A DNA stretch of 43,290 nt from Deltaproteobacteria bacterium (GTDB lineage Bacteria > Desulfobacterota > Desulfobacteria > Desulfobacterales > JAUWMJ01), in contig DAOWEJ010000087.1 of assembly GCA_030638575.1 (NCBI GenBank), forward strand, positions 1 to 43,290, in the 5' to 3' direction. Numbering within the stretch: position 1 is the first letter of the stretch; the number at the start of each line of letters is the position of its first letter. Shown one piece after another: positions 7,750 through 15,323 of the stretch. The notes under the pieces were generated by a model. It was given only the letters and a program-made list of their open reading frames with translations. It did no database searches and had not been told where the DNA came from. A program made the translations under genes and the position numbers.

Positions 7750-8958
7750 ATGATCGTACCCATAGAACAACGATATTCAAAAACAACCGCCTCCATGAGA
7801 CACTCTTTCATCAGGGAAATCCTGAAGGTGACCAAGGACGTTCCGGGAATGATTTCATTTGCCGGTGGTTTACCGAGCCCGGAATCCTTTCCCAAAGAGC
7901 TTCTGGGCGGCCTCTTTTCACAGGTCATCCGTGAGGAGGGAGACGAGGTCCTCCAATACGGCAACAGTGACGGAGATAAGGTCTTTAAGGAAACGATCAA
8001 GAAATTCGAGGAGGTTCCCTATCTCTCTGATGAAGAGATTATGATTACCGTAGGTTCCACCAACGGCATATACTATTTTACGAGGACATTGATCGATCCA
8101 GGCGATATCATTGTTTGCGAAGCTCCGGGTTTTCCAGGTTCCCTTGCAGCCATGGAAGCGTGTGGTGCACGCATGATCGGCGTTGAAATGGATGAATACG
8201 GCATGATTCCAGACCTGTTGCACAAAATCCTTGGCCGGCTCTCTCAGAAAAATGAACCCGTCAAATTTTTGTATCTGATTCCGGAATTTCAGAATCCCAG
8301 CGGCCGGACCATGAATCTGGCGCGCCGCCGTGCCATTATCCAAGTGGCCAAAGAATTCGATCTTCCGATTCTTGAGGACCAGCCGTATCGGGAGCTGCGC
8401 TATGACGGAAAACGGATTATTACCCTTTGGGAACTGGCCAGGACCGAATTTAACGATCCTAAACTTGTTACCATCGCTAAATCTTTTTCCAAGATACTGG
8501 GTCCGGGATTAAGATTAGGGTTTGCGTCCGGCCCGCCGGAGATGCTGGGACCGATGGTTAAATGGGCTCAAAAATCTACCGTAAGCCCCGATTGTGCCAC
8601 CCAGCGCGTGACCGCCCGCTTTATCGAAAAGGGATATATGCGGGACCATATATCCAAGATTATCGATCTGTACCGCCCTCGCAGAGATGCCATGCTCAAG
8701 GCTCTGGAGTCCTACATGCCTGATGGGGCTCAATGGACCGTCCCTGAAGGGGGGATGTTCATTTGGGTAACTTTTGATAAAGACATCGACACCGACCGTT
8801 TGTTTGACTTAGCCATTGAAAATAAGGTTGCTTTTATTCCGGGAAGTAAGTTTTATCCGGAGGGCACCATAAAAACCAACGAAATACGGTTGAATTTCTC
8901 CTATGCCACCGAAGAGTTAATTGATGAAGGCGTACAACGTCTTGCGCAGTTACTATAA
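7750..8958 (+). CDS. PLP-dependent aminotransferase, class I/II (LysN/MocR-type fold)
   Basis: This 402-residue fold-type I aminotransferase resembles 2-aminoadipate/valine-type enzymes. Seen residues are Asn182 (PEFQNPSG), Asp210 and Tyr213 (LEDQPYRELRY), PLP lysine Lys248 (TIAKSFSKILGPG) and Arg255 of the SxxKxxxPGxRxG motif. The opening MRHSFIREILKVTKD and ISFAGGLPSPESFP are typical of the LysN/ARO8-like subgroup, which accepts varied 2-oxo acids with glutamate. AAGGAGG lies five bases before the ATG at 7750, so the longer frame overlapping the upstream gene was rejected. With PanB and an Lrp regulator in the cluster, a branched-chain or related 2-oxo acid is a reasonable substrate (inference). 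Confidence 0.9.
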   Translation: MIVPIEQRYSKTTASMRHSFIREILKVTKDVPGMISFAGGLPSPESFPKELLGGLFSQVIREEGDEVLQYGNSDGDKVFKETIKKFEEVPYLSDEEIMITVGSTNGIYYFTRTLIDPGDIIVCEAPGFPGSLAAMEACGARMIGVEMDEYGMIPDLLHKILGRLSQKNEPVKFLYLIPEFQNPSGRTMNLARRRAIIQVAKEFDLPILEDQPYRELRYDGKRIITLWELARTEFNDPKLVTIAKSFSKILGPGLRLGFASGPPEMLGPMVKWAQKSTVSPDCATQRVTARFIEKGYMRDHISKIIDLYRPRRDAMLKALESYMPDGAQWTVPEGGMFIWVTFDKDIDTDRLFDLAIENKVAFIPGSKFYPEGTIKTNEIRLNFSYATEELIDEGVQRLAQLL

Positions 8959-9141
8959 GTTGCATACCCAAGGCGGAGCGGGGTATTCGTCGGACACATA
9001 TATGCTTTTACCGATAATTGCTGTGTGCGACAAATTTGAGTTGACTTTTAATTTTTACCGGACTACTTCTTCTATTAAATTCCGGGCAAGAAGCTTGGGC
9101 TTAAAATAGTTTAAGTTAAACATTTAGAAGCACATAGAGAT

Positions 9142-9201
9142 AAAAGCCACGAAGGCTCTATAAGGTCAGAAGACCTTAAGCACTCGTGGCTTTTTGTTTT
9201 T
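9142..9201 (+). terminator. Intrinsic terminator/attenuator in front of the ABC importer
   Basis: AAAAGCCACGA (9142-9152) pairs with TCGTGGCTTTT (9184-9194) and is followed by TTTTTGTTTTT running to 9201. Inside it sits a second perfect hairpin, AAGGTC-AGAA-GACCTT (9162-9177), giving a branched structure. The U-tract touches the ribosome site (AAGGAGG, 9202-9208) of the binding-protein gene, leaving no room for a promoter between. Transcripts reaching that gene must pass through it. It therefore ends the aminotransferase operon and may also act as a regulated attenuator. Confidence 0.8.
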
Positions 9202-9212
9202 AAGGAGGAAAA

Positions 9213-10805
9213 ATGAAGAACTTAAAAAAAATATTGGTTTGTAAAATTGCCTTATTAATGGTGCTAATCCTTCTGGGGCCTGCAAGTTTTTCAGCCCAGG
9301 CCCAGGTCGATGAAATCCGCATAGCTGACGGCAAGGGGGACTGGGGCTATCCGAACCCCTACCGGCATTATCCGCGGGGGCCTGGCTATGTTCGGATGAG
9401 CTGGGTATTTGATACACTGGTCTGGAAAGATGAGAAGGGCTATACCCCTGCCCTTGCAAAGTCGTGGACTTATAATCCGGATACGCTGAGCTTTACCTTT
9501 GAACTTAATGAAAGTGTCAAATGGCACGATGGTAATCCTTTTAGTTCATCAGACGTTGTATTTACCGTTGAATATTTCAAAAAGCATCCTTACAAATGGG
9601 TACCAATGGGCGACGTTTCAGGTGCAGAGGCAGTTGGGCCAAACAAGGTAATTATAAGGCTGACCAAGCCCTATGCCCCTTTTCTGGCTTATGTAGGGGG
9701 AGTTATGCCGATTCTTCCAAAGCACATATGGCAAAATGTAAAAGACCCTAAAAAATATAACGATCCTAAATGCTTTATCGGAACCGGGCCATATAAATTC
9801 GTTGATTTCAATAAGGCCAAAGGGACCTATCTCTATGAAGCATTTGAAAACTACTACCAAGGCAAGCCCTTGGCTAACCGCCTTATATATATAAAAGCAG
9901 GCAAACCGCTCATGACTTTATCCACCGGAAAGGTCGATCTGGCCAATATTAAGCCTGACATGGCCGAGACACTGAAGAAAAAGGGGATGATAATTCTTAA
10001 AAATGCAAGAGGCTGGAACAAGAAACTTATGATCAATCATAAGATTGCGCCCTTTAACGACAAACGTTTCAGGCAGGCCCTTGCCCACGCTATTAACCAG
10101 CAGGAAATTATAAACAAGGCACACAGGGGTTTTGGTTATCCTGCCTCTTTTGGTCTTCTTTCACCTGATCACGAGTTTTATAACCCCAACACTCCGACCT
10201 ATGCTCCTGATCCTGCCAAAGCACGGCAAATTTTAGAATCCCTGGGCTACATGAAAGACCCCCAGGGATATTATTCAAAAGATGGCCAGCCTCTCAAAGT
10301 AGAAGTTTTGTCTTCAAACATTACTGTGGCAGGCGAATCTGTGGCAGACAGGGACGGCGAGGTTATTAAACGACAACTGGAAGCAGCTGGTATCAGGGTT
10401 GACCTTTTACATTTAGAGCAGGCAACTACAGACGCAAAAGTTAAAAAATGGGATTTTAATCTGGCCATCTCCGGGCATGGCGGATTGCTTGGAGACGCGA
10501 GGATTCTAAACCGTATGATAAACCCCAAGGTCACAGGCTCGGTTAACTCCGCACGTTTTGGGGCAAATAAAAAGCTTCTCAAACTGCTCAAGGACCAGGT
10601 TGCCCAGATGGACGTTGAAAAGCGCAAGGCCATTGTATTCAGAATCCAGGAAATCTATGCCGATGAAGTTCCGGCAATTTCACTTTATTATCCGGCATCC
10701 ATGGCCGCCTATAACCCAAAAAAGGGAATTAATTGGTATTACACCAAAGGCGGTATCGGTTTAGGCATTCCTATTTCTCAAAACAAGATGTCACTTGTCA
10801 AGTAA
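9213..10805 (+). CDS. ABC transporter substrate-binding protein, family 5 (peptide/nickel class)
   Basis: This is a 530-residue periplasmic binding protein. The Sec signal peptide is residues 1-30 (basic MKNLKKILVCK, hydrophobic LLMVLILLG, probable cleavage after SAQA). The mature part has the SBP_bac_5 layout: MSWVFDTLVWKDEKGYTPALAKSW, SFTFELNESVKWHDGNPFSSSDVVFT and the lobe-crossing IGTGPYKFVD. Family 5 proteins bind oligopeptides, dipeptides, nickel chelates or opines; nothing in the sequence fixes the ligand. It is followed by two permeases and a fused double ATPase, a full importer. Expression must read through the hairpin at 9142-9201. No lipobox is seen, so it is probably soluble in the periplasm. 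Confidence 0.92.
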   Translation: MKNLKKILVCKIALLMVLILLGPASFSAQAQVDEIRIADGKGDWGYPNPYRHYPRGPGYVRMSWVFDTLVWKDEKGYTPALAKSWTYNPDTLSFTFELNESVKWHDGNPFSSSDVVFTVEYFKKHPYKWVPMGDVSGAEAVGPNKVIIRLTKPYAPFLAYVGGVMPILPKHIWQNVKDPKKYNDPKCFIGTGPYKFVDFNKAKGTYLYEAFENYYQGKPLANRLIYIKAGKPLMTLSTGKVDLANIKPDMAETLKKKGMIILKNARGWNKKLMINHKIAPFNDKRFRQALAHAINQQEIINKAHRGFGYPASFGLLSPDHEFYNPNTPTYAPDPAKARQILESLGYMKDPQGYYSKDGQPLKVEVLSSNITVAGESVADRDGEVIKRQLEAAGIRVDLLHLEQATTDAKVKKWDFNLAISGHGGLLGDARILNRMINPKVTGSVNSARFGANKKLLKLLKDQVAQMDVEKRKAIVFRIQEIYADEVPAISLYYPASMAAYNPKKGINWYYTKGGIGLGIPISQNKMSLVK

Positions 10806-10818
10806 GGCCGGCTGCACT

Positions 10819-11802
10819 GTGAACGCAAATTCAATTCATTTCACACCAAGGCGGCTTGGTCTTATCATCACCTTCAGCCTGGCCGCCCTGGCTATGATCT
10901 ATTTAAGCTACTCTTTGCCGCGTCTTTTGCCTGGCGATTTCGTCACGGCCATGTACGCCAGCTCCCCTGTTACACTCTCTGCAGAGCAAGAGGCTGAGCT
11001 CAGAGCTTTTTACACACAACCTCCCGACTTTTACAACTACCTGGTTAAGCTGGTCAAATTCGACTGGGGATATTCTTATGCTTTTTTGACCCCTGTATCT
11101 GCGTTATTTTTAGAGGCACTACCATGGACCCTGCTGCTGCTTGGCACGGCTCATATTATTTCCATCTCCATAGGATTTATAGCAGGGGTGGAAGCCTCCT
11201 GGCGACAGGACAGCCGGATTGAAAAAGGTTTTGTCGGAGGCATGACTCTTTTGGAGGGCATCCCTGAAATCAGTACGGGCGTTATCCTGCTTGTTATCTT
11301 TGCCTTGAATCTGCAGTGGTTTCCTGCTGCCGGAGCGGAAACGGCCTATGCAAAAGTCTCATTCTGGGCATGGGTGGCTGATGTGTGTCACCACCTGGCC
11401 CTACCCCTTGCCACGCTGGTTCTGGCCTATATCCCAGGTAACTTTTTACTGGCCCGCAACAGCATGATTATGGTCATAAAAGCACCCTTCATAACAACAG
11501 CCCGCGCCAAAGGACTGCCAAGCCGGAGGATAAGATATGCCCATGCAGCCAGAAACGCTTTGCTACCCCTTGTAACACGCTTCGGATTGCGGCTGGCCTT
11601 CATGATTACAGGGGTTCTTGTGGTGGAAAGGATTCATTCTTATCCGGGTCTTGGGACACTCCTTTTTAACGCAATCCAGGCCAGGGACCTTCCGGTTATC
11701 CAAGCTGTTGTCCTGATCTCGTCATTGATGGTTTTGGCCATAATTCTGGCCCTGGAACTTGTTTATAGAATAATCGATCCGAGGATTGAATATGAACGCT
11801 GA
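10819..11802 (+). CDS. ABC transporter permease, DppB/OppB type
   Basis: This inner-membrane permease of 327 residues has about six hydrophobic spans (LIITFSLAALAMIYLSYS, LLLLGTAHIISISIGFIAG, STGVILLVIFALN, LALPLATLVLAYIP, LAFMITGVLVVERI, LISSLMVLAIILALELVY). The EAA loop that docks the ATPase is ARAKGLPSRRIRYAHAARNALLPL. I chose the GTG at 10819, with TAAGG 11 bases upstream. An in-frame TTG at 10795 overlapping the binding-protein stop is possible. The gene begins just after that stop and overlaps the next permease by 11 bases, indicating tight coupling. Confidence 0.9.
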   Translation: MNANSIHFTPRRLGLIITFSLAALAMIYLSYSLPRLLPGDFVTAMYASSPVTLSAEQEAELRAFYTQPPDFYNYLVKLVKFDWGYSYAFLTPVSALFLEALPWTLLLLGTAHIISISIGFIAGVEASWRQDSRIEKGFVGGMTLLEGIPEISTGVILLVIFALNLQWFPAAGAETAYAKVSFWAWVADVCHHLALPLATLVLAYIPGNFLLARNSMIMVIKAPFITTARAKGLPSRRIRYAHAARNALLPLVTRFGLRLAFMITGVLVVERIHSYPGLGTLLFNAIQARDLPVIQAVVLISSLMVLAIILALELVYRIIDPRIEYER

Positions 11803-12634
11803 TCTGCGCCGATATATCTTTCAGGACACATGGTTCCTTACCGGCTTTAGCCTTGCAATAGTATTTGCCGTTACTGTCCTGGCGGGACCACCGCTCGTTC
11901 CCTTTGACCCATGGGATATGTCATTCACTCCCATCTCACCACCTTCGGCGGAACATTTCCTGGGCATTAACGACGGTGGACAGGACATCTTTTCAGAACT
12001 TATCTTTGCTATTCGCAACACGGTCACCTTTGGCCTGGTCAGTGGCCTGGTTGCGCTGGGAGTTGGAGTTATAATCGGGCTGGTTGCAGGATGGCTCGGC
12101 GGATTTCTTGATATGATCCTGATGCGCCTGGCAGACGTTCTGTTGGCCATTCCTGCCATCATGATACTTATTCTTACAGCCGCCCTTTTCCGACCTTCGC
12201 CGTTCGTGCTGTCTTTAATCCTGTCAGGTTTGATGTGGCCGACTATAAGCAAGGCTATACGGGCTCAAACCCTTACCCTGAGAGAAAGTCTTCACGTAAA
12301 AGCTGCCGCCCAGATCGGAGGCAGCAACTGGTATATTATTCGTCGCCATCTCATGCCCGAAATGTTTCCTCTGTATCTCATCGGCCTTGCTGCGAAAACC
12401 AGGATGGCCATGTTCATGGAAGCATCTCTGGCTTTCCTTGGACTTTTCGACCCCAGCCGGAAATCACTCGGCATGATGATAGGCTATGCTGTTAAATATT
12501 ACTATATGGATATCTGGTGGAACTGGCTCCTGCCGCCGATTGTCTGCCTGTCCTTATTGATTATGACCGTTACGTTCCTGGCCATCAGCCTGGAGAAGGT
12601 GCTTGACCCACGCCTCAAAGATGCCCTCGGATAA
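11792..12634 (+). CDS. ABC transporter permease, DppC/OppC type
   Basis: This second permease of the importer has 280 residues. It has an N-terminal span (LTGFSLAIVFAVTVLAGPP), the periplasmic HFLGINDGGQDIFSELIFAIRNTVTFG segment typical of DppC (landmark GINDGGQD), then LVSGLVALGVGVIIGLVAGW, LLAIPAIMILILTAALF and a final WNWLLPPIVCLSLLIMTVTFLAI. The EAA loop is VKAAAQIGGSNWYIIRRHLMP. The ATG at 11792 has GAGG seven bases upstream and overlaps the end of the upstream permease, so translational coupling is likely. The ATPase gene follows 18 bases downstream. Confidence 0.9.
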   Translation: MNADLRRYIFQDTWFLTGFSLAIVFAVTVLAGPPLVPFDPWDMSFTPISPPSAEHFLGINDGGQDIFSELIFAIRNTVTFGLVSGLVALGVGVIIGLVAGWLGGFLDMILMRLADVLLAIPAIMILILTAALFRPSPFVLSLILSGLMWPTISKAIRAQTLTLRESLHVKAAAQIGGSNWYIIRRHLMPEMFPLYLIGLAAKTRMAMFMEASLAFLGLFDPSRKSLGMMIGYAVKYYYMDIWWNWLLPPIVCLSLLIMTVTFLAISLEKVLDPRLKDALG

Positions 12635-12652
12635 GATTGGCTAATAAATAAT

Positions 12653-14611
12653 ATGAGTTTTGAAATCAAACAGTTGAGTGTTATTTACAAGGACGGTTCC
12701 CACAGCATCCAGGCGCTGGAAGAAGTCACAATAGCTATCGCTCCCGGGAAATGCCTTGCCCTTGTAGGAGAGTCGGGATCAGGAAAAACCACCCTGGGAA
12801 AAGCCTGCATGGGGCTGCTCCCTTCAAATTCTGCAAAAGAAGGGGAGATAAGCGTAAACGGACGGCGGATCGATAATCTCAAGGAATCCGCTTTAAATGA
12901 AATCCGCTGGGATAAAATTGCCATGGTATTTCAAAACGGAGCTGTAAATCTTAATCCTGTCCATCGTATCATAGACCAGGTGGCAGAGCCGTTGATCCAA
13001 CGCCGATTATCAGGCCGGGTGGAAGCAAATCTAAAAGCTAAAGAAGCCCTGAAGCAAATGGGAGTTACCGAGGAGCATCTATATCGCTATCCTCATAAAC
13101 TTAGCGGCGGACAGACTCAACGGGTCTTACTGGCCATGGCCATGATTCTCGATCCTGAAATAATTATTCTGGACGAACCGACTGCTTCCCTGGACGCTTT
13201 AAGTAAAGTTTTTGTGTCAGGTGTAATCGCTCAGTTTAAGTCAGTCGGCAAGGCAGTCCTTTTAATTACCCATGACCTTGAAATGGCTGCCGGTCTTGCC
13301 GACACTGTGTCTGTGCTCTATCTTGGCCAGGTTTTAGAGACACTCCCTGCCAATGACCTTTTGTTTAAACCGCTTCACCCTTATACCCTTGCTCTTGGCC
13401 GATCATACCCGACCATGACCACAGCCCGTGATCTGGGAGGTATTAAAGGTGACGCCTTTTACAGGCTTGTTCATCAGCACGGTCGACACGATCAGGATAA
13501 ATACAAGCATACCCATATTCAGATCCCTGATTCGAGTCACAAAGACGGCCACGCTCCTCCTGCAGGATGCCTTTTCCAAAGTCGCTGCACCCAGGCAATC
13601 GACAGGTGCAAAAATGAAAAAGTGTTTCTTAATGAGATTGGTGACCATAGCATTCGCTGTCTTCGCAACGGAATTGCCGACATCCTGGAACTAAAATGCG
13701 TTAGCAAAAGGTACGGCGATGTAATAGCCCTTCAACCGACGGATCTTACTTTAAAATGTGGTGAGGTCTTTTGTCTTGTTGGTGAAACCGGCTCGGGCAA
13801 AACCACTCTGGCGATGATTTCTGCCGGTATGCGCAATCAGGACAGCGGCACAAGAACCTTTGAAGCGCGGGATATGGATCAATGGGCAAAACGGGAATAT
13901 CGATCCATAGCACGCCGCATCGGTGTAATATACCAGAACCCGGCTGAATCGATCAGTCCCAGGTTTTCCGTTTTTGAGGCTGTAGCAGAGCCCCTTAAAA
14001 TTCATAAAACAATCAGGACCGGGGAAAGTATTGAAAATCGCGTTTCCAGGGTTCTGGCCCAGGTTCGTCTTTCTACTGATCCTTTATTTTTAAAGCGTTA
14101 TCCCCACGAGCTGAATATGGGGGCCATACAACGGGTCTGCATTGCCCGCGCCCTAATACTCAAACCATCTCTTCTTGTGGCAGACGAGCCCACTAGTTCT
14201 CTGGACCCGAGTGTTCAAGCCAAAGTATTAAAATTACTTTTAGATCTCCAGATTGAACTGGGTCTGACCATGCTTTTTATTACCCACAACATCGGTCTGG
14301 CACGAAAGATTGGAGATCGGATCGGTGTGATGCTCGCAGGTCGCCTGGTAGAAGTTGGCCCAGCCAACATGGTTTTGTCTGCACCACGCCATCCCTACAC
14401 CCGGCTGCTCATCGACAGTGTACGTGGTCTGGTCAAAAATCCTTTTAAGCCCGGATCGGAATTGGCAAAGTCGGCTGGCTGCCCTTTTGTCCCCCGATGT
14501 CCCCGGCTTAAAGACATATGCTGCAAAACCCCACCGGAAATGGTGAATGTCGATCACTGCCAGGTGAGATGCCATTTTCCTTTGACTATTGATCGGTTGT
14601 ATGAAAGCTAA
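12653..14611 (+). CDS. Fused double ATPase of a peptide/nickel-class ABC importer (DppD-DppF fusion)
   Basis: One 652-residue chain holds both nucleotide-binding domains that are usually separate proteins. Domain 1: Walker A GESGSGKT (39-46), signature LSGGQ (150-154), Walker B IIILDEP with Glu175, H-loop THD, then an oligopeptide-transporter C-terminal cysteine segment (GCLFQSRCTQAIDRC, 305-319). Domain 2: Walker A GETGSGKT (377-384), Q-loop VIYQNP, Walker B LLVADEP with Glu512, H-loop His545 and a second cysteine segment (GCPFVPRCPRLKDICC, 609-624). The second signature reads LNMGAIQR (487-494) instead of LSGGQxQR, so one of the two composite ATP sites is probably weakened. The cysteine segments may bind an Fe-S cluster or metal, as suggested for this family. 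The ribosome site is weak. Confidence 0.92.
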   Translation: MSFEIKQLSVIYKDGSHSIQALEEVTIAIAPGKCLALVGESGSGKTTLGKACMGLLPSNSAKEGEISVNGRRIDNLKESALNEIRWDKIAMVFQNGAVNLNPVHRIIDQVAEPLIQRRLSGRVEANLKAKEALKQMGVTEEHLYRYPHKLSGGQTQRVLLAMAMILDPEIIILDEPTASLDALSKVFVSGVIAQFKSVGKAVLLITHDLEMAAGLADTVSVLYLGQVLETLPANDLLFKPLHPYTLALGRSYPTMTTARDLGGIKGDAFYRLVHQHGRHDQDKYKHTHIQIPDSSHKDGHAPPAGCLFQSRCTQAIDRCKNEKVFLNEIGDHSIRCLRNGIADILELKCVSKRYGDVIALQPTDLTLKCGEVFCLVGETGSGKTTLAMISAGMRNQDSGTRTFEARDMDQWAKREYRSIARRIGVIYQNPAESISPRFSVFEAVAEPLKIHKTIRTGESIENRVSRVLAQVRLSTDPLFLKRYPHELNMGAIQRVCIARALILKPSLLVADEPTSSLDPSVQAKVLKLLLDLQIELGLTMLFITHNIGLARKIGDRIGVMLAGRLVEVGPANMVLSAPRHPYTRLLIDSVRGLVKNPFKPGSELAKSAGCPFVPRCPRLKDICCKTPPEMVNVDHCQVRCHFPLTIDRLYES

Positions 14612-14697
14612 TATGAAACTTTCTGCTTAGCCATAGGTGATATTTTTAGAGTCCATAAATATTATTCACCTTTATTATATTAAGAAAGGTACCTAAT

Positions 14698-15318
14698 ATG
14701 AATCAAAAACCAATCAGCCCGGAACTTATAAATGCAACCATCGAATTCCACGGTCATTCGTGTCCAGGCCTGGCTATCGGCATACGCGCCGCGGAACTGG
14801 CGATGGACAGATTCGGCCGCTCGATAGATGAAGAAATCGTTGCTGTAGTAGAAACCGATATGTGCGCTGTTGACGCAATTCAGTTTTTATTAGGCTGTAC
14901 CTTTGGCAAGGGGAATCTGATTCATATGGACTATGGGAAAAGTGCTTTTACTTTCCACAGCCGACAGGATGGAATATCGATACGAATCGTTGCGAGGCCG
15001 AATGCCATCGGTGACCCTGGCGATGAACTAATAGCCCTGAGAACAAAAAAGTTGAAAGAGAAGCTTGCTCCCGACGAACAAAAGCGTCTGAAAGAAGCCA
15101 CGGCAGAGCGGACAAGGCGGATAATGGAAGCAGATATTGATAAACTCTTCGAGGTGAAGCCGTCGCAAAGCCCCGCACCTCGTAAAGCCAGAATACTGGA
15201 AAGTTTAATCTGCCAGGACTGTGGCGAAGCAACAATGGAATCACGCACGCGCCGGCTTTTCGGAGAGACTCTCTGCATCCCCTGTTTTGAGGCGGCGGAA
15301 AAGCCCCGAAACCCCTAA
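14698..15318 (+). CDS. FmdE-family protein with C-terminal zinc ribbon
   Basis: This 206-residue protein belongs to the family of formylmethanofuran dehydrogenase subunit E. The FmdE domain covers about 8-140: FHGHSCPGLAIGIRAAELAM, VETDMCAVDAIQFLLGCTFGKGN and a HMDYGKSAFTF core. A treble-clef/TraR-like zinc finger at the C terminus has CQDC and CIPC pairs (about residues 165-195). In bacteria these proteins accompany molybdenum or tungsten enzymes or metal transport, and their biochemical role is not settled. It lies 86 bases after the importer ATPase on the same strand, with a short hairpin in between (about 14636-14672). AAGAAAGG precedes the ATG. A link to metal uptake by the importer is inference. 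Confidence 0.87.
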   Translation: MNQKPISPELINATIEFHGHSCPGLAIGIRAAELAMDRFGRSIDEEIVAVVETDMCAVDAIQFLLGCTFGKGNLIHMDYGKSAFTFHSRQDGISIRIVARPNAIGDPGDELIALRTKKLKEKLAPDEQKRLKEATAERTRRIMEADIDKLFEVKPSQSPAPRKARILESLICQDCGEATMESRTRRLFGETLCIPCFEAAEKPRNP

Positions 15319-15323
15319 GTTAT

